DNA from: Hymenobacter sp. DG25B
GTDB lineage: Bacteria; Bacteroidota; Bacteroidia; Cytophagales; Hymenobacteraceae
Length of the DNA stretch: 64,000 bases
Direction of reading: 5' to 3'
NCBI RefSeq assembly: GCF_000801315.1
Contig: NZ_CP010057.1
Span: 67,152 to 131,151 of the forward strand
In this document: piece by piece, positions 17,334 through 27,860 of the stretch
Layout of the letters: each line of letters starts with the position of its first letter
Position numbering within the stretch: the stretch's first letter is position 1
Program-made: the position numbers and the translations under genes
Notes under the pieces: model-generated
What the model was told of the DNA's origin: nothing
What the model saw: only the letters and a program-made list of their open reading frames with translations
Databases searched by the model: none

Positions 17334-17798
17334 ATGAAAATCTCTGAAATCAAAAAGGCCCTGACCGAAGTGGACGCCATCAACTTCCGCCTGCCCACGG
17401 GCGAGTACCTGCCTTCCCATTTCCACGTCACGGAAGTGGGCTTGGTGAGCAAGCATTTCATCGACTGCGGCGGCGTGGAGCGCCAGGAAACCGTGGCCAA
17501 CTTTCAGCTCTGGGAGGCCGGTGACTACGACCACCGCCTAGCTCCCCAGAAATTCCTGCACATCCTGAAGCTCTCGGAGAAAATCTTGGGACAGGAAGAC
17601 TTGGACATTGAAGTAGAGTATCAGCAGGCCACCATCGGCAAGTTCGGCCTGACCTTCGACGGCACCGATTTCGTGCTCATGCCCAAGCAAACCGCCTGCC
17701 TGGCCCAGGATGCCTGCGGCATTCCGGCGGCCCAGCAGTTCGCGCTGCCCCAGCTGCAAACGGCCGGCGGCTGCACGCCGGGCGGCGGGTGCTGCTAA
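17334..17798 (+). CDS. DUF6428 family protein of arsenic operons
   Basis: 154 residues. It opens MKISEIKKALTEVDAINFRLP and has the internal PSHFHVTEVGLVSKHFIDCGG and QLWEAGDYDHRLAP, which I recognise from the DUF6428 family often found after arsR in Bacteroidota. The C-terminus is Cys-rich (GGCTPGGGCC), suggesting thiolate metalloid binding. His-x-His and the conserved Asp/Cys near residue 44 could add ligands. It may act as a cytosolic arsenite-binding or transfer protein; the biochemical role is unknown. Confidence 0.75.
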   Translation: MKISEIKKALTEVDAINFRLPTGEYLPSHFHVTEVGLVSKHFIDCGGVERQETVANFQLWEAGDYDHRLAPQKFLHILKLSEKILGQEDLDIEVEYQQATIGKFGLTFDGTDFVLMPKQTACLAQDACGIPAAQQFALPQLQTAGGCTPGGGCC

Positions 17799-17804
17799 AA
17801 TGAC

Positions 17805-17838
17805 CACGCGGCGCGGCCCTCCCGGGTCGCGCCGCGTG
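17805..17838. terminator. Hairpin between DUF6428 and phosphoesterase genes
   Basis: Arms CACGCGGCGCG (17805-17815) and CGCGCCGCGTG (17828-17838) are perfectly complementary over 11 bp with a 12-nt loop. No T run follows, so it more likely tunes RNA stability or gives partial attenuation inside the ars operon than full termination. Confidence 0.45.
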
Positions 17839-17870
17839 ACTTATCCCCCAATCCATTCCGCCCGATTTCG

Positions 17871-18644
17871 ATGACAATTGCCTTTTTCTCCGACGTGCAC
17901 GGCAATCTGCCGGCCTTGGAAGCGGTGCTGGCCGATATGGAGCAGCGCCGGCCCGACATGATTTTCTGCCTGGGCGATTTGGTGGGCTACGCGCCCTGGC
18001 CCAACGAAGTGGTTAACGAGGTGCGCCGCCGCGGCATCCCCACATTGGCCGGTAACTACGACCAGGGCATCGGGCTGGCCAGCAGCAACTGCGGCTGCGC
18101 TTACAAAACCGACACCGAAAAGGACCTGGGCGCGCAAAGCATTGCCTATACCAACCATATCATGGGCGACGAGGAGCGGCGCTACCTGCGCCTGCTGCCC
18201 AAACACATGCGGCTGGAGTTTCAGGAGGAGCCCTGCACCCTGAACCTGCTGATGGTGCACGGCTCGCCGCGCAAAATTAATGAGTACCTGTTTGAAGACC
18301 GGCCCGAGGCCAGCTTTCTGCGGGTGTTGGCCGAGGCCAACGCCGATATTATGCTATTCGGGCATACTCACAAGCCCTACCACCGCACCTTCGCCTACGA
18401 AGTGGAAGGCGAAACCCGCTACCGCCACGCCCTCAACATCGGCTCGGTGGGCAAGCCCAAGGACGGTGACCCACGCGCGGCTTACCAGTTGCTGCACCTC
18501 GACGAAAACACGAAGCTCACGGACCCTGGCAGCGTGCGCTCGGAACTTATTCGGGTCGAATACGACGTGGAGAAAGCCGCCCAGGCCGTGGAGGCCTCCC
18601 CGCTGCCGAACGAATACGCCGACATGCTGCGCAAAGCCTATTAA
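17871..18644 (+). CDS. Metallophosphoesterase family protein in ars operon
   Basis: 257 residues, cytosolic. All calcineurin-like motifs are present: FFSDVHGN, LGDLVGY, GNYD, VHGSP and FGHTHKPY, which bind two metal ions for phosphoester hydrolysis. Related YfcE-like phosphodiesterases are often found in Bacteroidota ars clusters, which supports operon membership; the substrate is unknown. It precedes the acetyltransferase gene by 12 bp. Confidence 0.85.
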   Translation: MTIAFFSDVHGNLPALEAVLADMEQRRPDMIFCLGDLVGYAPWPNEVVNEVRRRGIPTLAGNYDQGIGLASSNCGCAYKTDTEKDLGAQSIAYTNHIMGDEERRYLRLLPKHMRLEFQEEPCTLNLLMVHGSPRKINEYLFEDRPEASFLRVLAEANADIMLFGHTHKPYHRTFAYEVEGETRYRHALNIGSVGKPKDGDPRAAYQLLHLDENTKLTDPGSVRSELIRVEYDVEKAAQAVEASPLPNEYADMLRKAY

Positions 18645-18656
18645 GCTACCAACCCG

Positions 18657-19151
18657 ATGACCATTCAACCACTCGCGGAAACCCACTGGCCCGCCGTGCG
18701 TGCCATCTACGAGCAAGGCATTGCCACGGGCAACGCCACGTTTGAAACGCAGGCCCCCGAATGGGAGGCCTGGGACCGGGCGCACCTGGCCCACAGCCGC
18801 CTGGTCGCCGTCGATGACTCCGGCATGGTGCTGGGCTGGGCTGCGCTCTCGCCGGTGTCGAGCCGCTGCGTGTACGGCGGGGTGGCCGAACTCAGCATCT
18901 ACATCGCCACTGACGCCCGGGGGCAGGGCGTGGGCCGGCAGCTGCTGCAGGCCTTGATTGCGGACTCGGAGGCCCACGGCATCTGGACGCTGCAAGCCGG
19001 CACCTTCGAGGAAAACCGCGCCAGCATTGGCCTGCATACGCAGGCGGGTTTTCGCGTCATCGGCCACCGCGAACGGATTGGCCAGCACCACGGCGTGTGG
19101 CGCAATACGGTGCAGATGGAGCGGCGCAGCTCCTCCGTCGGGGTCGCTTAA
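18657..19151 (+). CDS. GNAT acetyltransferase, ArsN/phosphinothricin-acetyltransferase-like
   Basis: 164 residues. It has the PAT-type start ([25 protein letters not shown]), a GNAT acetyl-CoA loop in [16 protein letters not shown], and a C-terminal [26 protein letters not shown]. This pattern fits ArsN1-type enzymes, which acetylate the organoarsenical antibiotic arsinothricin or related amino acid analogues (family knowledge). Place in the ars operon favours that over herbicide-type substrates. It is 12 bp after the phosphoesterase and 13 bp before acr3. Confidence 0.75.
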   Translation: MTIQPLAETHWPAVRAIYEQGIATGNATFETQAPEWEAWDRAHLAHSRLVAVDDSGMVLGWAALSPVSSRCVYGGVAELSIYIATDARGQGVGRQLLQALIADSEAHGIWTLQAGTFEENRASIGLHTQAGFRVIGHRERIGQHHGVWRNTVQMERRSSSVGVA

Positions 19152-19164
19152 TTCACTATTTTCT

Positions 19165-20271
19165 ATGACAACCCTGAATCAACCCCTGCCCGCCGCCCCG
19201 GCCCCCGCCGCGCTGGCTGAAAAGAAACTTTCGGGCCTCGACCGGGGCCTCACGCTCTGGATATTCCTGGCCATGGCGCTGGGCGTCGGCCTGGGCTACT
19301 TTGTGCCCGGCATCAACGGGGCCATCAACTACTTCTCAGTGGGCACGGTGAACGTGCCGCTGGCCATCGGCCTGATTCTGATGATGTACCCGCCGCTGGC
19401 TAAGGTCAAGTACGAGCAGCTGCCCACGGTCTTCAAAAACACGCGCATCATCGGCCTCTCCCTGTTCCTAAACTGGATTCTGGGCCCCCTGCTCATGTTT
19501 TTCCTAGCCATCTGGCTGCTGCCCGACAAGCCCGAATACATGATGGGCCTGATTCTCATCGGCATCGCCCGCTGCATTGCCATGGTGTTCGTGTGGAACG
19601 ACCTGGCCGATGGCAGCCGCGAATACGCCGCCGGGCTGGTGGCGCTCAACTCCATCTTTCAGGTGCTGTTCTACTCGGTGCTGGCCTGGCTGTTCATCAC
19701 CGTGCTACCGCCTTATTTCGGCCTGAAGGGCTACGCGGTGAACATCGGCATCTGGGACATTGCCCGGAGCGTGCTCGTGTACCTGGGCATTCCGTTCGCG
19801 GCGGGGTTTCTCTCGCGCACCATCCTGCGCCGGCTGAAAGGCGACGCATGGTACGAGAACGTCTACATCCCGGCCATCAGCCCCATTACGCTGGTGGCGC
19901 TGCTGCTCACCATCGTGGTCATGTTCAGCCTCAAGGGCGAAACCATCGTGCAGGTGCCGCTCGATGTGCTGCGCATCGCCCTGCCGCTGGCCCTGTACTT
20001 CGGCATCATGTTCGTGCTCAGCTTCGCGGCCGGCAAGTACCTAGGGGCCGACTACGCCGAGAATGCCAGCATTGCTTTCACGGCCACTGGCAACAACTTC
20101 GAGCTGGCCATCGCCGTGGCCATCGGGGTATTCGGGCTGAACTCGGGCCAAGCCTTCGCCGGCGTTATCGGCCCGCTGATTGAGGTGCCGGCGCTGATTG
20201 CGCTGGTTAACCTGGCCTTCTGGTTCCGCCGCCGCTGGTACGGCGGCAAAACGGTGGCTTCGGCCGCGTAA
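19165..20271 (+). CDS. acr3: Acr3-type arsenite efflux permease
   Basis: 368 residues from the ATG at 19165; an extended frame upstream lies over the previous gene and is not coding. About ten membrane helices begin after residue 30 ([21 protein letters not shown]). Conserved Acr3 motifs are seen: [15 protein letters not shown], the essential Cys in [18 protein letters not shown], and [20 protein letters not shown]. It exports As(III) across the inner membrane using the proton-motive force. Arsenate reductase follows after 35 bp, giving a complete reduction-efflux pathway. Confidence 0.95.
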   Translation: MTTLNQPLPAAPAPAALAEKKLSGLDRGLTLWIFLAMALGVGLGYFVPGINGAINYFSVGTVNVPLAIGLILMMYPPLAKVKYEQLPTVFKNTRIIGLSLFLNWILGPLLMFFLAIWLLPDKPEYMMGLILIGIARCIAMVFVWNDLADGSREYAAGLVALNSIFQVLFYSVLAWLFITVLPPYFGLKGYAVNIGIWDIARSVLVYLGIPFAAGFLSRTILRRLKGDAWYENVYIPAISPITLVALLLTIVVMFSLKGETIVQVPLDVLRIALPLALYFGIMFVLSFAAGKYLGADYAENASIAFTATGNNFELAIAVAIGVFGLNSGQAFAGVIGPLIEVPALIALVNLAFWFRRRWYGGKTVASAA

Positions 20272-20306
20272 CTCTTCCCCTCTTCCTCCTGCTTTTTTCC
20301 CTGCTC

Positions 20307-20747
20307 ATGTCTGATAAGAAAAACGTGCTGGTGCTCTGCACCGGCAACTCCTGCCGCAGCCAGCTGCTGCACGGCTACCTCGCCCAAGAGCTAGGCGAGC
20401 GGGCTGCTGTCTACAGCGCCGGCGTCGAAGTGCACGGCCTCAACCCCCGCGCCGTGCGCGTGATGGCCGAGGACGGGGTGGACATCTCGCATCACACCAG
20501 CAACCACGTCGATGAGTACGCGGCCGTGCCGTTCGACTACGTCATCACCGTGTGCGACCATGCCAACGAGGTGTGTCCGGTGTTTCCGTCTACCGCCAAG
20601 AAGCTGCACCACAACTTTCCCGACCCGGCTAAGGCCACGGGCAGCGAGGAAGAAATCATGAACCAGTTCCAGAGCGTGCGCGACCAGGTGAAAGCCTATG
20701 CCCACGACTTCGTGCAGGCGCAATTCAAGACAACTCAAAGCATCTGA
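20307..20747 (+). CDS. arsC: Arsenate reductase, thioredoxin-coupled (LMW phosphatase type)
   Basis: 146 residues. The P-loop CTGNSCRS has nucleophile Cys11 and Arg17, and the second redox pair is in VCDHANEVC (Cys83 and Cys90), matching the Cys10/Cys82/Cys89 triad of Staphylococcus aureus ArsC. It reduces arsenate to arsenite, which Acr3 then exports; electrons come from thioredoxin. NFPDPAKATGSEEE is another family block. All catalytic residues are present. Confidence 0.95.
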   Translation: MSDKKNVLVLCTGNSCRSQLLHGYLAQELGERAAVYSAGVEVHGLNPRAVRVMAEDGVDISHHTSNHVDEYAAVPFDYVITVCDHANEVCPVFPSTAKKLHHNFPDPAKATGSEEEIMNQFQSVRDQVKAYAHDFVQAQFKTTQSI

Positions 20748-20841
20748 ATAATAGGTGTTTATGCTAGTGAATCCTTACGCGGAATTCTTCGTTCAAACTC
20801 ACCGTTGAGGTAAAGAGAGTTTTTCCCTCTCGCCCTGCTAT

Positions 20842-21024
20842 ATGGCAACGAACAAACCGGCCGGCGACGGCCACCGCAACGGCGCAGTGCGCGACCGTTC
20901 GCAAGTTTTCAACCCCGTCACGGAGCAATACGTGAAGCGGAACACCACCAACGGCCAGTTCATGGACGTGAAGCAAGATGGTACGCCCTTCAAAGGCGTG
21001 CGAAAAGAGAAGGGAGGCAAATAG
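20842..21024 (+). CDS. Small conserved hydrophilic protein (60 aa)
   Basis: 60 residues, strongly basic and Gly-rich (KPAGDGHRNGAVRDRSQVFN, then KRNTTNGQFMDVKQDGTPFKGVRKE). Its composition and the full coverage by conserved-looking blocks suggest a real gene; I recall similar unnamed small proteins in other bacteria, but no function is known. It follows arsC by 94 bp and ends 30 bp before a terminator. Confidence 0.6.
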   Translation: MATNKPAGDGHRNGAVRDRSQVFNPVTEQYVKRNTTNGQFMDVKQDGTPFKGVRKEKGGK

Positions 21025-21056
21025 CACTACTTCTACTCTGTCTTTTGTCAGTAAAA

Positions 21057-21090
21057 AGGCGGCTCCGAAATTGGAGTCGCTTTTTTATTT
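21057..21090 (+). terminator. Intrinsic terminator after the ars region
   Basis: GGCGGCTCC and GGAGTCGC pair around GAAATT with one mismatch, followed by TTTTTTATTTT. It ends the plus-strand transcript just before the DUF4238 gene. Confidence 0.75.
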
Positions 21091-21109
21091 TAATTGTTGC
21101 CCACCACTG

Positions 21110-21979
21110 ATGCAGGTATCACGCCGACACCACTACATTCCCCAATTCCTCATTAAGAATTTCGCGGATGCGGATGGAATGCTCTACTTGCTTGATAAGC
21201 AGACGGGTAGAATAGCCAAGCAGCGGCAAAGCCCAAAGGCTATATTGTTTGAGATGGACCGGAATACGGTTCTCTTCCACGGCCAGCCCAAAGACCATCT
21301 GGAGGCCTTGTATGCAGCTTTGGATGACAAGGCCGCCGCCGATTTGCAAAATGTCCTTCTCTCCCGAAAAGCTTCTCTCGAAGAAGTGGTGAGCATTGTT
21401 GCGCTGGCCAGCTCCCTTAAATGGCGCATACCGGCGAGCGACCCGCAGTTTGGCCGACTGAAAGAGGAGTTGAGCCTGGCCGACTTAAAAGCTGAAATCC
21501 GGCCCATCGACCAAGCTAACCCAGTCGACCTGAATGCGCTGAACCAGTTGGTGGATTCGGATGCTATCAAAGAGGCCAAGCGAATATTGTTGCCTCTGCT
21601 GCCGTTGTTTGACGAGAACAAGCTTACCGACATTCACGCCAGCTGGTTTATTCACTCGCAGCCCGATGAACGGTTTCCCTCCGTGATTGGAGACTGCCCC
21701 GTGCTGGAAAGGCCCAATGCTGACTATAGCAAATTAGAAGACTTCATCTTTCCGCTAAGCGCTACCGACACGTTTATTTACAAGCACGGGGCCCAGAAGC
21801 GGATTAAAAGCCCAATTTTCACTATCCAGAAGGACCTGGCTACCCTTCACTATTCCACGCGTTACGTTGCCTGCATGAGCAAAACGCACTTGGAAACCAT
21901 CATGCAGATGTACAGTGTGATGCAAGCTCAAAACCAAGTAGAAAAGCTCACTGAGCTCTTATTTGACTTTATCGCCTAA
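21110..21979 (+). CDS. DUF4238 domain protein
   Basis: 289 residues, soluble. The N-terminal SRRHHYIPQFLIKNFAD is the diagnostic DUF4238 motif; the His pair and the NF pair are the family hallmark. Downstream blocks include YALDDKAAADLQN-type helices and a mid region (HASWFIHSQPDERFPSVIGD) where the family keeps a Ser/Gly-Asp. The biochemical function is not known. It stands alone after the ars terminator, and its base composition looks less GC-rich than its neighbours, which fits acquisition as a single gene. It may belong with the nuclease genes that follow. Confidence 0.8.
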   Translation: MQVSRRHHYIPQFLIKNFADADGMLYLLDKQTGRIAKQRQSPKAILFEMDRNTVLFHGQPKDHLEALYAALDDKAAADLQNVLLSRKASLEEVVSIVALASSLKWRIPASDPQFGRLKEELSLADLKAEIRPIDQANPVDLNALNQLVDSDAIKEAKRILLPLLPLFDENKLTDIHASWFIHSQPDERFPSVIGDCPVLERPNADYSKLEDFIFPLSATDTFIYKHGAQKRIKSPIFTIQKDLATLHYSTRYVACMSKTHLETIMQMYSVMQAQNQVEKLTELLFDFIA

Positions 21980-22066
21980 TTCCTTTAGCGACATTCGAAA
22001 CCCTGAGCAATTATCAGCCAAGTTTACTCCCCACGTTTCGCGCAATCTTCAACAGGGTGCGGTTAA

Positions 22067-23263
22067 CTACCCACGCCACCGCCAAGCTCTTCTAAAGCCC
22101 TTAGCCTCGGCATCCGCTACCGTCAAGGCATAAAACTCGCCTGCTTTATCCAGCTTGGTTCGGTCATACATCTGGTCAAATGGCAGGTGATAAATCCGTT
22201 CACCCGTTGCCGGACTGATGTGGCATTTTATCATCGGAAAAGCGCCCAGCCTGACCTGCTCCCGCACCTGGATGCCCAAAGCTTGGGCAAACTTGCGGGC
22301 CGTATCCGACAAATCAGTGGAGGTGCAAAACACCCCCAGAATGTTACTGGCGGAAAGTAACTGCGGAAAAAGGTGAAGCTGCTGCTCAGCTAACTTTTTC
22401 TGCGCTGAGTCCAGGTAGAATTTGACGGTGGTACCAAACAGCTGGTTGATATGCTTCTCGTGGATGAGCTTGTGCTTGCTCCAGTACTTGCACTGCACGA
22501 TTAGGGTGTTGCCGTCTTTACGACAGATTAAGTCTCTTCCCAAGTCTTCCTTGCCATTCTCAATCCCAAAATAGGTTACGGTATAGCCTTCGCACTCATA
22601 CAAATACCCCACAAAGCGCTCGTAGTCACGGCCCAACTGGTAAGGGCTTTTCCGGCCCTGCATATATCGCTCCAAGGCCCGCTGGTTCCGCTCGGTCGTG
22701 GAGAGACTGCTATATTCTCCAGCCGTCAGAAAAACACTCACTGGGTCGGCCTCCTGCGGTGCTTGCTCGCCATACGTATCCTTTATTTCCAGGAGCGCCT
22801 CCTCCATTTCTCCTTCGCGAAACTCCGTCAGAAATGGAAACAGGCCTTCGTACTGGTTGATAACGTATTGCAGGTGTTTCAACTGAGCAGCCAGAATACG
22901 TTTCTCTTTCCCTACCTCGCGCACTGCCTGGGCAGAGGACTTGGCCGGCCGGGGCTTAAAGGCCAAATAGTCAGCAACCTGATTGTTGTTAAGCAAGACC
23001 AGGTCCGCAATTGCACCAGCCAGCCAAGGAAAGCTTTTGCTTTTCTCGGTTAACACTTTTTCCAATCGAGCCACATCAGCGGCCCGCTTGTCGAGTATTT
23101 TCTCCCGGACGTTTAACTCGGAATTCCTGGTTTGGTAATCCTTGTAAAGACTACTCTTTTCCTGCGCCAGCTGCTTATCAAGCCGGTTTTTTCGAATTAC
23201 TAATAGCCCCAATCCGACCAGAAATCCGAGCAACACCAACCATAGATACAGATACTCGGCCAT
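22067..23263 (-). CDS. Membrane-anchored Mrr-like restriction endonuclease with C-terminal sunset-like domain
   Basis: 398 residues. One membrane helix at about 6-23 anchors the N-terminus. A coiled coil (about 25-80, QLAQEKSSLYKDYQTRNSEL) follows, then a helical linker. The nuclease domain at about 208-330 starts GRDYERFVGYLYECEGY and has GKEDLGRDLI followed by TLIVQCKYW, the D...QxK centre of Mrr_cat enzymes that cut modified or foreign DNA. The C-terminal 45 residues (GERIYHLPFDQMYDRTKL, then DAEAKGFRRAWRW) resemble the sunset domain found with nucleases. It stands alone without a methylase, as type IV restriction genes do. Confidence 0.75.
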   Translation of the reverse strand: MAEYLYLWLVLLGFLVGLGLLVIRKNRLDKQLAQEKSSLYKDYQTRNSELNVREKILDKRAADVARLEKVLTEKSKSFPWLAGAIADLVLLNNNQVADYLAFKPRPAKSSAQAVREVGKEKRILAAQLKHLQYVINQYEGLFPFLTEFREGEMEEALLEIKDTYGEQAPQEADPVSVFLTAGEYSSLSTTERNQRALERYMQGRKSPYQLGRDYERFVGYLYECEGYTVTYFGIENGKEDLGRDLICRKDGNTLIVQCKYWSKHKLIHEKHINQLFGTTVKFYLDSAQKKLAEQQLHLFPQLLSASNILGVFCTSTDLSDTARKFAQALGIQVREQVRLGAFPMIKCHISPATGERIYHLPFDQMYDRTKLDKAGEFYALTVADAEAKGFRRAWRWRG

Positions 23264-23313
23264 AAAAAGTCAAGCCAACTCTTAATATTCTACTAAAGTA
23301 CAGACACGGTCCC

Positions 23314-24561
<1,248 letters not shown>

Positions 24562-24659
24562 ATAATGGGGCGGGATAATTGGAATCACGAAGATGCGCAG
24601 AACCCCGGGGTCCGCAAGCCGCCGCACCCAAAATCCGTCGTCCGGGTTGCCGTTGCGGG

Positions 24660-25634
24660 CTAATGCGTCATCCCAGGCATGGCCATTTCCGGCTTGCTCA
24701 TCGGCTGGCCGGGCCGCATAGCGAGGTCCCCGTACCGGGCCGCTACGTAGTAGCCCGCTGCCAGCATGAGCAGGGTAAGCACCGTTACCAGGGCTTTGCG
24801 CCCGGCCGATACCTGGCCGTCGCCCTCCATGCGCATTCCTGGCATGGGGTGGCCGGCGGGCGAACTGGGCGCTATTGGGGGCATGGCGTGCGTCATGCCG
24901 GCCATGACCATCCCGGCGTGCTGATGTTCTGCGTCAACCGGGGCCCCGCCCTTGCCCAGAGCCCGCTCGGTGCCCATGCCGTGCTTGAGCTGGTGTTTGA
25001 CCAGCCACCAGTTGACGGGATAGGCCACCACGACGCCCACGAGCGTGGCGGCCGACATCGAGGCCCAGAACCAGGGCGAGGTGGCTTCCATCGCCCGCAT
25101 GTCGCGGGTCATGAGTAGTACCATCGTGGGCAGCATGCCGGCCATCATGGCGTTCATCGACATCCACTCCGGCAGAAACGAGCTGCGCACGGCCTGCCCG
25201 TAGCTCATGCTCATCATGTCCTTCATAAACAGGGCCTGAAAGATGAAAAGCCCGAAAAAGAAGCCGGCGGCGTACTCAATCCAGATATCGGTGCCCATGT
25301 TCAAACCAAAGTAGCCAGTGATGGCGGCGGCCACGATGATACCGGTGGCGTCGCCGGCGGCGCAGTGAATCGTCGAGCCCACGGCCTGCTTCCAGAGCGG
25401 GGCCACGAACGTCTCATGGGTGCCGGGCGAGGGCTCGCGGCACGAAAACCAGTACACCAGCAGCCCTACCGGCCCAGTGTAGAGGGTGACCAGCACCCAG
25501 CCCCACTTCATAACTTTCATTTCCGGGGTGCTGGTAAACAAGTCCCAGGCGACGTAGGCCACGGATAACAGTGTGAGGCCGAACCAGACCCACAGCAGCC
25601 ATTCCGGAGCCCAGGGAGTATTGTGCATTTCCAT
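24660..25634 (-). CDS. DUF4396 membrane protein of copper clusters
   Basis: 324 residues with about seven membrane helices: two at the N-terminus (WLLWVWFGLTLLSVAYVAW; VLVTLYTGPVGLLVYWF), several around 95-210, and one near the C-terminus after a Met/His-rich loop (AEHQHAGMVMAGMTHAM, then GHPMPGM). DUF4396 proteins are common beside copper and mercury genes; the Met/His-rich loop suggests Cu(I) handling in the periplasm. The C-terminus also ends in a Met-rich tail (AMPGMTH). The transport function is not proven. Confidence 0.8.
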   Translation of the reverse strand: MEMHNTPWAPEWLLWVWFGLTLLSVAYVAWDLFTSTPEMKVMKWGWVLVTLYTGPVGLLVYWFSCREPSPGTHETFVAPLWKQAVGSTIHCAAGDATGIIVAAAITGYFGLNMGTDIWIEYAAGFFFGLFIFQALFMKDMMSMSYGQAVRSSFLPEWMSMNAMMAGMLPTMVLLMTRDMRAMEATSPWFWASMSAATLVGVVVAYPVNWWLVKHQLKHGMGTERALGKGGAPVDAEHQHAGMVMAGMTHAMPPIAPSSPAGHPMPGMRMEGDGQVSAGRKALVTVLTLLMLAAGYYVAARYGDLAMRPGQPMSKPEMAMPGMTH

Positions 25635-25652
25635 TGGGTGAGGGGATAACTT

Positions 25653-25686
25653 AAAAAGCAGCAGGCCATGTAGCCTGCTGCTTTTT
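25653..25686 (-). terminator. Bidirectional intrinsic terminator
   Basis: AAAAAGCAGCAGGC (25653-25666) and GCCTGCTGCTTTTT (25673-25686) are perfectly complementary with a 6-nt loop. It lies between the DUF305 gene's stop and the DUF4396 gene's start, both on the minus strand, so the two genes have separate transcripts. Confidence 0.85.
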
Positions 25687-25706
25687 AGTTGAAGGGGAGG
25701 ATGAGA

Positions 25707-26339
25707 TTAGTAGCCTTTGTTGGTCAGCAGCCACTCCTGCATCTCCTTTATTTCCATCATTTGCTCGTCAATTATCTGCCGCGCCAAGGCTTTAGTTTCG
25801 GAATGACGGCCAAGGTCCAAATCCGCCTGCGACGTCTCGATGGCGCTCTGGTGGTGGTCCTGCATGAGTTGGGCAAAATCGCGGTCGGTATTGCCGGTGA
25901 TAACGCGCAGGTCGTTGGCGCGCATCATCTTATCCATGGCCATCATCTGGCGCGTGTTAAACGCTGGCACGAGTGGCGTCTCCACCCGGTGCCCCGCCAG
26001 AAACGCGTTAAACTGTGTAATCTCGGCCTGTTGCGCGGCAATGATGCGGGTGGCAAGGTCCCGCATCTGGGTGTCCTTGCCATTTTTTAATTCCTCCTGG
26101 GCCATTGTAATGGCCCCCTGGTGGTGCATCACCATCATCATGGCGTAGTCCTGGTCGGGGTCCTGGGTTTTCATCATGGCATCCATCTTCTTCATCATGT
26201 CGTGCATGAGGGTCATCATGGTGTTCTGGTCGTGCGCCTGCACTTTCAGGCTATCCGAGTCGTCTTTGCTGCACGAGGAAACGAGGGTAATGGAAGCCAG
26301 CAAAATGGCCAGCAGGGGAAGGCGAAATAGCTTTTTCAT
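25707..26339 (-). CDS. DUF305 lipoprotein
   Basis: 210 residues from the ATG at 26339. The lipoprotein signal ends in LVSSC (lipidation at Cys23). Two DUF305 units follow: MMMVMHHQGAITMAQEEL and FAQLMQDHHQSAIETSQADL, each with the His-His pair and Met residues of ferritin-like DUF305 helices. The protein is predicted to bind copper or silver in the envelope. A putative copper motif lies about 80 bp upstream at 26420-26430. Confidence 0.9.
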   Translation of the reverse strand: MKKLFRLPLLAILLASITLVSSCSKDDSDSLKVQAHDQNTMMTLMHDMMKKMDAMMKTQDPDQDYAMMMVMHHQGAITMAQEELKNGKDTQMRDLATRIIAAQQAEITQFNAFLAGHRVETPLVPAFNTRQMMAMDKMMRANDLRVITGNTDRDFAQLMQDHHQSAIETSQADLDLGRHSETKALARQIIDEQMMEIKEMQEWLLTNKGY

Positions 26340-26419
26340 AATATCAGGTCGTGGTGAAGTTTTCCTGATTTCTAAAACGGCCTGCTGTACCACTGGATTT
26401 ACAAGATGCCTGCGCAGAC

Positions 26420-26430
26420 TTGCATAATTT
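26420..26430 (-). promoter_or_regulatory. Candidate copper operator (AAATTATGCAA) before DUF305 gene
   Basis: On the minus strand AAATTATGCAA is followed 18 nt later by TAAATCC, which could be a -7 region. The same motif occurs before copA (31265-31275), the HMA chaperone gene (45730-45740) and the Met-rich membrane protein gene (46908-46918). Regulation by copper is inferred from the genes it precedes. Confidence 0.5.
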
Positions 26431-26534
26431 CTATCCTAAGCAGCCTATTCCATGGCATTTGGAGGCACTACTTTGGTTCGGCAACCTGCTTTCCATGACT
26501 TGGCTACCTTCGTGCAGCCGCCTTACATCAACTT

Positions 26535-27860
26535 ATGGAACCTACTGACGAACAAAGCTTACTTGACGAAAAGATAAAGATTCTGTGGGAGTGGGGGCAG
26601 GGTGGCGGTTGGGCTACCCTCCGCGACGCTCAGCTAGTAAGGGAAATAACACAGGTGCGGGAAATGCCTGATGGCAGCGGCCATGTCAATCCTCAAACGC
26701 TGACTTCCCGGGTGCGCGCCCTAGCAAATGCACTCTACGGTAGTCAGCAACTACCGCCGTTGCTGCATCCCGAGCACCTATCTATGTACGGGTCTTTCGT
26801 TCAGAAGAACAATTACTTTGACCAACAGCGCATTGATACGCCGGCCGAGCTGGAAGCTCTCATTTCGGAGTTCACCCCCAAAACCGACCACCTGTTTCGG
26901 GGGATAAACGAAGCTAAGTTTATGCTGTATAGCTCGATGCAGCGGAACTGGATTCTGAATAAGCGCGAAACGAAGCCCACCGACCACCAACTGTTTTTAG
27001 AGCGGCTGATGGATAACGCCCGACTGTACTGCGGTGGCCTCCTGGCAAAGTACATTGAAACCAATGGGGGAGATGCTGGCAACGACGTGAGCGTGCTGAG
27101 CATTTTGCAGCATTACAGCTGCCCCACTCCCTTACTGGACTGGACCTATAGCTTTCCAGTGGCACTTTACTTTGCGGCGATGGGCGCCACCGATGCCCAG
27201 CCTACGCCCGCCCGGGAAATAGACAACTACGTGAGTGTATATTATATCGAGGAGCAAGGTTTTGCTCAGGCTGGCCTGCGGGAAATGGTGGCCATGAGTA
27301 TTGAGGGCAACCTGCCCTTGATTAAGGAAGTGTTTCAGGCCAATGTGGAAGCGTTGAAAGAGCGTCGGGGCATTATGGCGAGCTTTTCGCCCACGTTTTC
27401 GGACGAGAACATGAACAACTTTGCCAACGACGATGCTGCCGCACTACGATGGGCCCGGGCCTCTTTTCCGGGGGGCGGGCTCACCAATTACTTCTGCCAG
27501 GTAAAACACCTCAAACGGATTCCCAATTCTTATTTCTCAGACCAGGGCGACGATTTTGTTCGTATCGGCTTGGAAAACAACCCCAACGTCATCAATCAAA
27601 AAGGTGTCTTTGCCTGGAACAGCTCATCTACCGAGCCCATGGAGTATGTGGTGCACGAACAGGTTATCCAAGACAACCCCGATGCCAACCACTTCTACTC
27701 GCACTGCTTTAACATTCACAAATCCCTACTCCCTCATTTGCGAGAACGTTTACCACAGCTGGGAATGACGGATGCCTTCGTTTTCCCGGAACAAGACCAA
27801 CAGCACCTGCGCGAGGTAGTTTGGGCGATATTCGATAAGACAGCAGCCGAGTTTGCTTAA
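26535..27860 (+). CDS. FRG domain protein
   Basis: 441 residues, soluble. The FRG domain (about 110-240) is recognisable by DHLFRGINEAKFMLYSSMQR and the downstream block LSILQHYSCPTPLLDWTYSFPVALYFAA, which contains the conserved QH...PT.LLDWT motif. FRG proteins are uncharacterised but recur in mobile and defence-associated contexts. The remaining C-terminal half has no motif I know. It is transcribed away from the DUF305 gene and ends overlapping the convergent AraC-type gene by 4 bp. Its base composition looks lower in GC than the copper genes around it. Confidence 0.8.
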   Translation: MEPTDEQSLLDEKIKILWEWGQGGGWATLRDAQLVREITQVREMPDGSGHVNPQTLTSRVRALANALYGSQQLPPLLHPEHLSMYGSFVQKNNYFDQQRIDTPAELEALISEFTPKTDHLFRGINEAKFMLYSSMQRNWILNKRETKPTDHQLFLERLMDNARLYCGGLLAKYIETNGGDAGNDVSVLSILQHYSCPTPLLDWTYSFPVALYFAAMGATDAQPTPAREIDNYVSVYYIEEQGFAQAGLREMVAMSIEGNLPLIKEVFQANVEALKERRGIMASFSPTFSDENMNNFANDDAAALRWARASFPGGGLTNYFCQVKHLKRIPNSYFSDQGDDFVRIGLENNPNVINQKGVFAWNSSSTEPMEYVVHEQVIQDNPDANHFYSHCFNIHKSLLPHLRERLPQLGMTDAFVFPEQDQQHLREVVWAIFDKTAAEFA

